Assembly (NCBI GenBank): GCA_963730535.1
Contig: CAVSRU010000014.1
Location: 186,001-250,000, forward strand
Reading direction: 5' to 3'
DNA: 64,000 nt
DNA from: DASSUW01 sp963730535
GTDB lineage: Bacteria; Actinomycetota; Thermoleophilia; Solirubrobacterales; Solirubrobacteraceae
In this document: positions 46,332 through 53,841 of the stretch, one piece after another
How positions within the stretch are numbered: position 1 is the stretch's first letter
How the letters are laid out: each line of letters begins with the position of its first letter
Notes under the pieces: model-generated
Told to the model about the DNA's origin: nothing
Databases searched by the model: none
What the model saw: the letters and a program-made list of their open reading frames with translations, nothing else
Translations under genes and position numbers: made by a program

Positions 46332-47431
46332 CAGAAGAGCAGCGCGCCGTCGGGCAGCGTGACGCCGGGGAAGATCCGCGCGCCGTTGGAGATCACGTTG
46401 GCGTCGCCGACCGTGACTCCCTCCCCCAGCACGCTCATGCCGTCGATCGTGCAGTGGTTGCCGATCCGCACGCCGCCGGCGACGATGCAGCCCGCCAGCG
46501 TGCAGCCCTCTCCGATCTCGGTCCCCTGCATGACGACCGCCCGCTCGATCGTCGTGCCGGCGCCGATCGTCACGCCGTGCTCGAGCACGACCCGGCCGCC
46601 GATCCGCGCGCCCTCGCCGATCCGGCAGCCGGTCTCCACGAGCGCCGGCGGGATGATCCGGCCCGCGGTCTCGACGCCGTCCTCCACGCACAGGTAGCTG
46701 TCGCCCATCCGCTCGCGCACGGGCGTCGCGACCGTCCCCTCGAGGATGTCGAACGTGCCCTCCAGGTAGCGCTCGGGCGTCCCGATGTCGAGCCAGTACC
46801 CCGACGACACGCACCCGTAGAGCCCGTCGCCGACGAGCCGCGGGAAGACGTCGCGCTCGATCGACGCCGGCTGGTCGGCCTCGAGCATCTCGAGCACGCG
46901 CCGTTCGAGCACGTAGACGCCCGCCGAGATATTCGACGTGTCCGCCTGGTCCGGCGACGGCTTCTCGACGAACTCGGTCACCGCGCCGTCGCCGTCGGTC
47001 CGCACGAGCCCGTAGGCCGAAGGGTCCTCGACGGGGGTGAGCGCCAGAGTCGCCACCGCGCCCGTGCGCTCGTGCTGGGTGAGCTGGGCGGTGACGTCGA
47101 GGTCGGTCAGCACGTCGCCGTTGAGCATCACGAAGCGCTCGTCGAGCAGCGGCTCGGCGAACTTCAGCGCCCCCCCGGTCCCGAGCGGCTCGCGCTCCTC
47201 CATGTACCGCAGCCTGATCCCGAACGCGCTGCCGTCGCCGAGCACGTTGCGGACCCCGCTGGCCAGGTGGCCGCACGACATCACGACGTCGTCGATCCCG
47301 TGCCCGTGCAGCCAGTCGAGCATGAAGCGCACGAACGGGCGGTCCACGAGCGGGACCACCGGCTTGGGCACGGTGGAGGTGAGCGGCCGCAGCCGCGTGC
47401 CCTCGCCGCCCGCCAGGATCAATGCCTGCAT
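46331..47431 (-). CDS. Sugar-1-phosphate nucleotidylyltransferase (mannose-1-P guanylyltransferase-like)
   Basis: A 366-residue NDP-sugar pyrophosphorylase. The N-terminal catalytic signature ALILAGGEGTRLRPLTSTVPKP, the GTGGALKFAEPLL and FVMLNGDVLTDLD metal Asp, and FVEKPSPDQADTSNISAGVYVLE are standard. A C-terminal left-handed beta-helix of hexapeptide repeats (about residues 240-360) follows. The two-domain form suits GDP-mannose or dTDP/UDP-sugar synthesis; with the neighbouring isomerase GDP-mannose is favoured. 1-base overlap with the dehydrogenase stop. Confidence 0.87.
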   Translation of the reverse strand: MQALILAGGEGTRLRPLTSTVPKPVVPLVDRPFVRFMLDWLHGHGIDDVVMSCGHLASGVRNVLGDGSAFGIRLRYMEEREPLGTGGALKFAEPLLDERFVMLNGDVLTDLDVTAQLTQHERTGAVATLALTPVEDPSAYGLVRTDGDGAVTEFVEKPSPDQADTSNISAGVYVLERRVLEMLEADQPASIERDVFPRLVGDGLYGCVSSGYWLDIGTPERYLEGTFDILEGTVATPVRERMGDSYLCVEDGVETAGRIIPPALVETGCRIGEGARIGGRVVLEHGVTIGAGTTIERAVVMQGTEIGEGCTLAGCIVAGGVRIGNHCTIDGMSVLGEGVTVGDANVISNGARIFPGVTLPDGALLF

Positions 47432-48759
47432 CAGTCCCCCTCGAGGGCCGGGACGGCCCCGCGCATCGCCGGGCGGCCGACGCCCTCGTAGGTCAGCCCG
47501 GCGGAGACGACCGCCTCCGGATCGAGGAAGTTGCGCCCGTCGACCAGCAGCGACCCCCGCATCTCGCCGGCCAGCTCCCGGAAGTCGAGCGCCGCGAACT
47601 CCGGCCACTCGGTCACGAGCACCACCGCGTCCGCGCCCCGCGCCACCTCGGACGCCGACGCGCAGAACTGCATCCCCCGGATCAGCTTGCGCGCCTCCTG
47701 CTCGGCGACCGGGTCGTAGGCGCGCACGCGGGCGCCGGCGGCCTGGAGCCGCGCCGACAGCACGAGCGACGAGGCCTCGCGCATGTCGTCCGTGTTCGCC
47801 TTGAACGCCAGCCCGAGCAGCCCGATCTCCTTGCCGACGAGGTTCCCGAGGTGCTTCTGGAGCTTGGCGATCACCCGGCGCTTCTGGAGCTCGTTCACCT
47901 CGATCACCGAGTTCAGGAGCTGGAAGTGATAGCCGGAGTTGCCGGCGAGCTGCTTGAGCGCGGCCACGTCCTTAGGGAAGCACGAGCCCCCGAAGCCGAT
48001 CCCGGCCTGGAGGAACTTCGGGCCGATGCGATCGTCGAGCCCCATCCCGCGGGCGACCTCGACGACGTCGGCGCCCGTCTCCTCGCAGACGTTGGCGATC
48101 TCGTTGATGAACGAGATCTTCGTGGCGAGGAACGCGTTGGAGGCCAGCTTGACCATCTCGGCGCTGCGCACGTCGGTGCGCACGAGTGGAGCCTCGAGCG
48201 GCGCGTAGAGCTCGACCACGGCGTCGCCCGCCCAGTCGCCGTCGTCGCCCACGACCACGCGGTCGGGCGCGAGGAAGTCCTTCAGAGCGGAGCCCTCCTT
48301 GAGGAACTCCGGGCAGGCGACGTACGAGAAGCCGCCCTTGCCGTGCTCGTCGAACACGCGCCGGATGCTGTCGCCGGTGCCGACCGGCACCGTCGACTTC
48401 ATGACCAGCGCGTGGCGGTCGGAGGCGGGCATCGCCTCCACGACCGCGTAGACGGCGGAGAGGTCGGCGTCGCCCGAGTAGGTGGGCGGCGTGCCGACGG
48501 CCACGAACAGCAGCCGCGCGTGCTCGAACGCGTCGCCCAGGTCGGTCGAGAAGTGCAGGCGGTCGCGGTGACGGGCGACGAGCTCCTCGAGGCCCGGCTC
48601 CCAGATCGGCATGCGGCCGGCCCGCAGGCCCTCGATCTTGGCCTCGTCGATGTCGATGCACCACACCTCGTTGCCCAGCTCGGCGAACCCGGCGGCGGTG
48701 ACGAGACCCACGTAGCCCGTGCCGATGACGCCGATTGGCTCTCTGCTCGCGCTGCTCAT
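47431..48759 (-). CDS. ugd: UDP-glucose/GDP-mannose 6-dehydrogenase
   Basis: A 442-residue NAD-dependent four-electron dehydrogenase yielding a UDP-uronic acid. Motifs: IGVIGTGYVGLVTAAGFAELG, FVAVGTPPTYSGDADLS, MKSTVPVGTGDSIR, the catalytic Cys in GFGGSCFPKDVAAL (about residue 259), and LGLAFKANTDDMREASSL. UDP-glucose made at 33.6-35.0 kb is the probable substrate, giving glucuronate for acidic wall polymers. 14 bp after the LCP gene. Confidence 0.92.
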   Translation of the reverse strand: MSSASREPIGVIGTGYVGLVTAAGFAELGNEVWCIDIDEAKIEGLRAGRMPIWEPGLEELVARHRDRLHFSTDLGDAFEHARLLFVAVGTPPTYSGDADLSAVYAVVEAMPASDRHALVMKSTVPVGTGDSIRRVFDEHGKGGFSYVACPEFLKEGSALKDFLAPDRVVVGDDGDWAGDAVVELYAPLEAPLVRTDVRSAEMVKLASNAFLATKISFINEIANVCEETGADVVEVARGMGLDDRIGPKFLQAGIGFGGSCFPKDVAALKQLAGNSGYHFQLLNSVIEVNELQKRRVIAKLQKHLGNLVGKEIGLLGLAFKANTDDMREASSLVLSARLQAAGARVRAYDPVAEQEARKLIRGMQFCASASEVARGADAVVLVTEWPEFAALDFRELAGEMRGSLLVDGRNFLDPEAVVSAGLTYEGVGRPAMRGAVPALEGD

Positions 48760-48773
48760 GCGGGCGGTCCAGC

Positions 48774-50321
48774 CTACTGCTTGAGTCGCCGCAGAGAAGC
48801 AGCGATCTCGAGCATCTGGGCCCCGCCGACGGAGTGCGTGAGCGTGTTGGAGACCCAGTACACGCCGCGCTTGGTCCGCCACGCCACGAGCCGCAGTGCC
48901 CGGCCGTCGTAGTACAGCCGCAGCTTGCGGCCCTTGTGGGTGACGGTGCGATCCGGGTCGTCGAGCAGCGGCGGCGACTTCCAGGTCAGCCCCTGGACGC
49001 CGTAGTACTCGCCGATCCCGGGGGCGCGCAGGACCATCCGGTAGGCCGCGTGCTTCTTGCCCCGCTCGTCCCGGATCTTGTAGACCCGCGGCTCGGTGCC
49101 CGCGTACGAGGAGCCGGTGACCCGCACGGTCGGGAAGTAGAACGGGAACTTCAGCTTGGGGTCGGCGATCACGGCCTGGTCCTCGCCCTCGCGCCGCGTG
49201 TCCTCCAGCCCGGCGACGGCCACCGGCTTGCGCTTGCGCTTGCGACGGACCTTGTCGAACTCGCGGTCGCGCGCCGTCGGGCCCGCAGACCGCTCGCGCG
49301 GCTCCGCGGAGCCCTCGGCGTTCATGAACTCCGAACGGATCTTGCGCAGGTCGGCGTCGCGCACGTAGAGGTTCGAGTCGAGCTGCGGGTTGCGCGCCTC
49401 CTGGACCCGGAACCGCACCTCGTTGATCTTCGGGTTCTCCTGCGCGAGGTAGAGGACGAGCCGCAGCATCGAGAAGACCTGCTTGGTCGAGCGCAGCGAG
49501 CGATCGACCTGGACGTAACGGCTGAAGACGCGCACGAGCTTCTTGCTCTCGCCGAGCGAGAGCAGGCGGCGGACGCCGGCCGCGTTCTTGGCCTGGCGCA
49601 GGAAGTCCTGCTGGCGAGCGGCCCGGACGAGGTCGTTGTCCCCGTGCCGGTAGCGCACGTAGTCCAGCGCGTCGCGACCCGTCAGCTTCTGGTAGCCGGG
49701 GTTGACGTCGATCGTGGCGTAGTTCTCGCCCGCCGAGTTGTCGTTGAAGTAGTCGCGGTCGATGTCGACGTAGACGCCGCCCACGCGGTCGACCGCCTCC
49801 TGGAAGGCGCCGTAGTCCATGACCATCACGTTCGTGATCGGGAACGGCTTGCCGGTGTGGTCCAGGAACAGCTTCTTGACGGTCCGCACGGTGAGCCGCG
49901 GGCCGCCCTTCTTGCCGCCCAGCTCGAACGCGCCGTTGATCTTGCCCTCGCCGTGGCCGGGGATCGCGACTTTGAGGTCGCGCGGGATCGACATCACCGC
50001 GATCGCGTCCTTGTCCGGGTCCGCGCGGGCGAGCAGGATCGTGTCGGAGCGGGCTCCGGCGCCGGCGTCGACGCCCTTGCGCTGGTCGGAGCCGAGGATC
50101 ATGAACGTGCGCGGCCCGCCGGCCTCGGCCTTGTCGAGCTCCGGCACGTCGATGTTGGCCACGCGGCCGTCGCGGAACGGCGCCGTGATGTCCTCGACCT
50201 CGCGCAGGACGGCGGTGGCGACGGCGGTCGCGGTCAGCAGCGCAACGACCACGCACGCCAGCAGCGCGCGCAGCACCATCTTGAGCCCCAGCCGGGGCGG
50301 GCGCTCGCCGCTCGGGTTCAC
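48774..50321 (-). CDS. LytR-CpsA-Psr family glycopolymer ligase
   Basis: A 515-residue membrane-anchored LCP protein that attaches glycopolymers to peptidoglycan on the outer face. One transmembrane helix (about residues 16-38), then the LCP domain: FMILGSDQRKG, ARSDTILLARAD, VMSIPRDLKVAIPGHGEGKINGAF, and YVRYRHGDNDLVRAARQQDFL with the Arg pair for pyrophosphate. A long extra C-terminal region with basic clusters (KVRRKRKRKP) follows. Start GTG 50321 overlaps the M20 peptidase stop by 4 bp. Confidence 0.88.
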   Translation of the reverse strand: MNPSGERPPRLGLKMVLRALLACVVVALLTATAVATAVLREVEDITAPFRDGRVANIDVPELDKAEAGGPRTFMILGSDQRKGVDAGAGARSDTILLARADPDKDAIAVMSIPRDLKVAIPGHGEGKINGAFELGGKKGGPRLTVRTVKKLFLDHTGKPFPITNVMVMDYGAFQEAVDRVGGVYVDIDRDYFNDNSAGENYATIDVNPGYQKLTGRDALDYVRYRHGDNDLVRAARQQDFLRQAKNAAGVRRLLSLGESKKLVRVFSRYVQVDRSLRSTKQVFSMLRLVLYLAQENPKINEVRFRVQEARNPQLDSNLYVRDADLRKIRSEFMNAEGSAEPRERSAGPTARDREFDKVRRKRKRKPVAVAGLEDTRREGEDQAVIADPKLKFPFYFPTVRVTGSSYAGTEPRVYKIRDERGKKHAAYRMVLRAPGIGEYYGVQGLTWKSPPLLDDPDRTVTHKGRKLRLYYDGRALRLVAWRTKRGVYWVSNTLTHSVGGAQMLEIAASLRRLKQ

Positions 50322-51442
50322 GCCGCGCCGCCCTCGACCGCGCGCAGCGGGGCGGTACCGTCGGCGAGCCGCGCGGGCAGCCCCCGGGCGAACGTCACGA
50401 GCAGCTCCCGGTACTCGGCCAGCGAGCGGATCGAGACCCACTCCTCGGGACCGTGGTGGCCGGCGCCGGCGGGGCCGAACTCGACGGCCGGGATGCCGGC
50501 ACGCAGGAACGAGACGGCATCCGAGGCGCCGTCGCGGCCCACCGACACCGACGCGCCGTCGCCCTGCGGGCCGACGGTCTCGCTCAGCGCGCGCACGAAC
50601 GGGTTCGAGCGCGACACGTGGGCCGGCGGGAACACGAACGTCCGCTTGACGTCGAGGTCGGGGATCGCGCGGATCTCCTCGAGGATGTCGCCGGGGTCCT
50701 GGTTGGGCAGGTAGCGGATGTCGATGTCCATCACGCAGGCGTCAGGCACCTTGTTGGGCGCGTCGCCCCCGACGATGCGCCCGAGGTTGATCGACGGCCG
50801 GTCGAACATCTCCGACGACTCGCGGGAGAACGGCATGGACTCGATTCGCCGGAACACGTCGACCGCCTTCACGATCGCGTTGTCGCCCAGCCACGGGGTG
50901 GAGCCGTGAGCGGCCCGCCCGTGCACGTGGATCCGGCAGGCGAGCACGCCCTTCGCCTGGATCCCGATGTGCAGGTTGGTCGGCTCACCGGTGATCGCGA
51001 AGTCGCCCACGTAGCCGCGGCGCACCAGGTCGTCGCTGGAGCGGCGCTCGATGTCCTCGGACTCCTCGTCCGGCACGATCACGAGCCGCACGCGCACGTC
51101 GGTCTGGTCGGAGAGGTCGTGGGCCGCGCACATCATCGCCGCGAGGCCGCCCTTCATGTCATAGGCGCCGCGGCCGTACAGGCGGTCGCCTTCGACCCGG
51201 GGCTGGAACTGCTCGCTGTGGCCGGGGACGACGTCGAGATGGCCGTGGAAGACGACGGTCGGGACGTCGTCAGCGCCGCCCACCGTCGCGGTCAGCGCGT
51301 GCAGATCGCCGAAGCGATGCGCCTCCACGTCGATGTCGCGCGCCTCCAGCCATCCCTTGACGAAGCCCGCCGCCGCATGCAGGCCTTCAGCGGTGGACGT
51401 GTCGTAGGTGACCAGGCGCTCGGTCAGAACCCGTTCATCCAC
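50318..51442 (-). CDS. M20-family metallopeptidase (DapE/ArgE-like)
   Basis: A 374-residue dizinc amidohydrolase. Metal ligands in VFHGHLDVVPG, GRGAYDMKGGLAAMM, catalytic Glu in VPDEESEDIE, and a late His in GAGHHGPEEWV; the lid domain includes IHVHGRAAHGSTPWLGDNAI. Substrate may be N-succinyl-diaminopimelate, acetylornithine or another N-acyl amino acid; dap or arg genes are not adjacent. First gene of the seven-gene leftward operon ending at 42347. Confidence 0.85.
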   Translation of the reverse strand: MDERVLTERLVTYDTSTAEGLHAAAGFVKGWLEARDIDVEAHRFGDLHALTATVGGADDVPTVVFHGHLDVVPGHSEQFQPRVEGDRLYGRGAYDMKGGLAAMMCAAHDLSDQTDVRVRLVIVPDEESEDIERRSSDDLVRRGYVGDFAITGEPTNLHIGIQAKGVLACRIHVHGRAAHGSTPWLGDNAIVKAVDVFRRIESMPFSRESSEMFDRPSINLGRIVGGDAPNKVPDACVMDIDIRYLPNQDPGDILEEIRAIPDLDVKRTFVFPPAHVSRSNPFVRALSETVGPQGDGASVSVGRDGASDAVSFLRAGIPAVEFGPAGAGHHGPEEWVSIRSLAEYRELLVTFARGLPARLADGTAPLRAVEGGAA

Positions 51443-51504
51443 CCGCAGGAGAGTAGCGGCGCGTGGGAGACTGAGAGGTAGGCGAGAAAACGGAAGGAGC
51501 TCCC

Positions 51505-52059
51505 ATGTCCCAGGCGACCCATCAGACCGTACGGCTCTCCCAGGGGAAGCACCGTGATCCCGACCACGGAGCGTGCGTGATGGAGCTGTCCTCGATGCTG
51601 GCCGACGAGCCGTTCAGCGATCGCCCGCGCTGCGTCGACCCCGTGATCGCCGGCTTCCTGCGCACGTACAACGACGGGATCGACGACCGGCGGCGGCAGG
51701 ACCTGCTCCCGCTCGCCTCCGAGGCCGTCGGCACGCGTGCGGTGGCCGGCGTACAGGCCGAGCGGGCCCGGATGTGCCTGCGGTGGGCCCAGGAGCGTCA
51801 CGAGCAGCGCCGCCGCGGCCCGCGCCGGCTGCTCCCGCTGCGCCCCCTGCTTCCCGACGGCCGGCTGGGCGACGACGCGGCCGGAACGCTGGCGGGGCGG
51901 ATCGCGGTCAAGGACGCGGGCCGGCGCCGCGCCGAGGGCGTGCACGACGACGCGCTGGCCTTCGTGCGGGCGCTGATCGCCGTCGGCAGGCCGGCGGCGG
52001 AGGCGGATCAGCAAACGTGTCCCTCGTCACCGGCTCGAGGGCGCGCGGCAGTTCTGTGA
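51505..52059 (+). CDS. Conserved hypothetical protein with Cys-rich N-terminal motif
   Basis: A 184-residue cytoplasmic protein with an AAGGAG ribosome site before ATG 51505. The N-terminal block HRDPDHGACVMELSSMLADEPFSDRPRCVDPVIAGFLRTYNDGIDDRRRQDLLP (residues 16-69) is the kind of segment I have seen in actinobacterial hypothetical proteins: two Cys, an invariant-looking MELxSMLA helix. The C-terminus turns to low-complexity after AFVRALIAVGRPA. No function assigned. It diverges from the M20 gene. Confidence 0.6.
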   Translation: MSQATHQTVRLSQGKHRDPDHGACVMELSSMLADEPFSDRPRCVDPVIAGFLRTYNDGIDDRRRQDLLPLASEAVGTRAVAGVQAERARMCLRWAQERHEQRRRGPRRLLPLRPLLPDGRLGDDAAGTLAGRIAVKDAGRRRAEGVHDDALAFVRALIAVGRPAAEADQQTCPSSPARGRAAVL

Positions 52060-52098
52060 CCGTGAAGCCAGTCATGGCGAGCTCCTGAGAGGTTGAGC

Positions 52099-52129
52099 GC
52101 GGTGGGGGCGCCGGCGGCGCCCCCACCGC
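52099..52129. terminator. Bidirectional terminator
   Basis: GCGGTGGGGGCGCC and GGCGCCCCCACCGC pair perfectly over 14 bp with a 3-base GGC loop, between the convergent ends of the genes at 51505-52059 and 52138-52491. Confidence 0.8.
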
Positions 52130-52137
52130 ACGGGTGT

Positions 52138-52491
52138 TCAGACCTGCGCGGAGCGCAGCCGACGGCGGCGCATGTGCGCGGTGGTCAGCGCGCCGCCGGT
52201 CGCGATCAGCACGAGCCCGACGCCGCTCGCGGCGCCGACGACGGCATCGCTGACGTCGAAGCCGCTGTCCCGCGAGACCTCGACGAACTCGACGACCGGG
52301 GCGGTGCGCCCCTCGGCGGCGTCGCGCGTGTCGGGCGCCCGGAAGTCCTGCGTGCGCTCGAGCCGCGTGGCGGCGTCCTTCGTGTCCGGCGAGCGGAGGT
52401 CCTGCTCCTGAGCGGCCGCGGCCGGGGCGAGCGCGGCGCCGGCCACGAGGGCCGTAGCGATGGTGCGGGTGATGTGTGAGGTGGTGGGCAT
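52138..52491 (-). CDS. Exported small protein with PDTRDAA repeats and C-terminal membrane helix
   Basis: A 117-residue protein: signal peptide ending AAAAQEQ, two short repeats LRSPDTKDAA and FRAPDTRDAA (about residues 31-60), a spacer, then a transmembrane helix (about 83-104) and a basic tail RRRRLRSAQV that should stay inside. Topology suggests a surface-exposed repeat region held by the C-terminal helix. Function unknown. The PDTRDAA unit is one I associate with small exported proteins of this bacterial class. Confidence 0.6.
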   Translation of the reverse strand: MPTTSHITRTIATALVAGAALAPAAAAQEQDLRSPDTKDAATRLERTQDFRAPDTRDAAEGRTAPVVEFVEVSRDSGFDVSDAVVGAASGVGLVLIATGGALTTAHMRRRRLRSAQV

Positions 52492-52563
52492 GGCCGGCAC
52501 GCTCCCGAGCACCGGTAAGTCCGCGGCACCGACTCGGTTAAATGCGGTAAATGCCCTGCACAG

Positions 52564-53841
52564 CTACGGATTCTCGACGACCTCGAACAGCTTCTGCTTG
52601 CCGTCGGTCATCCGGTAGACGCTGACCAGCGGCGGCGTGACGTCGCCGTTCGCGTCGAAGCGGAAGTCGCCGATGATGCCGTCCGTCGTGCGCAGGTCGA
52701 GCAGCTTGCTGGTAACTGACCGGCGCGAGCCGTCGGAGGCGGCGATCGCATCGAGCAGCGTGTGCGTGGCCTGGGCGACGTGGACGGTGTAGCAGCACGG
52801 GTCCTGGCCGGTCGCCTTGCGGAAGCGTGCGAGGAAGTCGGCACCCGGCCCCTCCAGCCGCTCGGTGGCCACCGACGAGAGCGTGACGAGCAGGCCCTCG
52901 GCGGCGGCGCCGGCGCGCGAGCGCAGCGCGGACACGGGGAACATCCCTTCGGTCGCCATCAGCGTGACGTCGTCGCCGAGCGTGGCCCGCAGATCCTGCA
53001 TCAGCTTGCCAGCGTTGGACAGGAGGTAGCCGCCGAGGAAGATGCCGTCGGCGCCGCTGCGGCGGATCCGGCTCGCGAGTGGCCGGTAGCCGGATGCCTC
53101 GGGGTCCCAGGTCCCGAAGCCCACCACCTCGATCCCCTCGGCGCGCGCGGCGTCGCGGAAGCCCTCGGCAGCGCCGAGGCCATAGGCGTCGACCCCGTCG
53201 TGCAGCACGTAGGCGGTGCCCTCGCCGCGCTCCTGCGCGAGGCCCGCGTGCGCGCGGCCCTGGAGGTCGTCGGGGGCGGCGAGCCGGACGAAGTTCGGGC
53301 GCCCGCTCGGGCGGAACTGCTCCGGCTGGCCCTCGGGGATCCCTGGACCCGACCGGGTGAGCCCGACGTAGGTGTTCGAGGGGCCGATCTCGGCGAGCCC
53401 GGCACGGTTGAGCACCGGCATCATGTAGATCGCGCAGCTCGAGAAGAACGGCCCGATCACGGCCACCACGGGCTTGGCCGCCGCATACGCGCGGCCACTG
53501 CGCCGGCACTTGGCCGGCGAGCTGTCGTCGGTCGGCGTCGAGCCGTCGCACGAGACGTAGCCGACCCGGAAGCGCCCCGCGCTGAAGTCCCTCTCCTCGA
53601 GCACGAGCCGGACCGCTCTCGTGCCCTGCCGCCCGTCGTGCGCATACGTGCCCTGCAGCGGGATGTCCGAGGCGATCAGCACGTCCGGCTGGCCTGGGCC
53701 GCCGTAGTAGACCTGCGAGCAGGTCTCGAGCGGTGCCGGGGCAGCGACCTGCGTCACCCTCGGCTCGGGATCGTCGCTGCCGCAGCCGGCGACGACGACG
53801 GCGGCCAGGAGACCGAGCAAGGGAACCCGCGCGGTCGTCAT
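52564..53841 (-). CDS. Lipoprotein periplasmic-binding protein (branched-chain amino-acid type)
   Basis: A 425-residue type I periplasmic-binding protein. Lipobox LLAAVVVAGCGSDD puts the acylated Cys at residue 20. The Venus-flytrap core shows DVLIASDIPLQGTYAHDGRQGTRAVRLV, VVAVIGPFFSSCAIYMMPVLN, FVRLAAPDDLQGRAHAG and GIFLGGYLLSNAGKLMQDLR. No permease or ATPase genes follow, so it may sense rather than transport. Its ATG overlaps the stop of the SARP-type regulator by 4 bp, pointing to a joint function. Confidence 0.83.
   Translation of the reverse strand: MTTARVPLLGLLAAVVVAGCGSDDPEPRVTQVAAPAPLETCSQVYYGGPGQPDVLIASDIPLQGTYAHDGRQGTRAVRLVLEERDFSAGRFRVGYVSCDGSTPTDDSSPAKCRRSGRAYAAAKPVVAVIGPFFSSCAIYMMPVLNRAGLAEIGPSNTYVGLTRSGPGIPEGQPEQFRPSGRPNFVRLAAPDDLQGRAHAGLAQERGEGTAYVLHDGVDAYGLGAAEGFRDAARAEGIEVVGFGTWDPEASGYRPLASRIRRSGADGIFLGGYLLSNAGKLMQDLRATLGDDVTLMATEGMFPVSALRSRAGAAAEGLLVTLSSVATERLEGPGADFLARFRKATGQDPCCYTVHVAQATHTLLDAIAASDGSRRSVTSKLLDLRTTDGIIGDFRFDANGDVTPPLVSVYRMTDGKQKLFEVVENP

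Noticed and set aside
51908..52075. Minus-strand frame beginning MTGFTVTELPRALEPVTRDTF with a GGAG site
   Set aside because: After about 22 plausible residues it turns into Pro/Arg shadow sequence antisense to the gene at 51505-52059; too weak to call.
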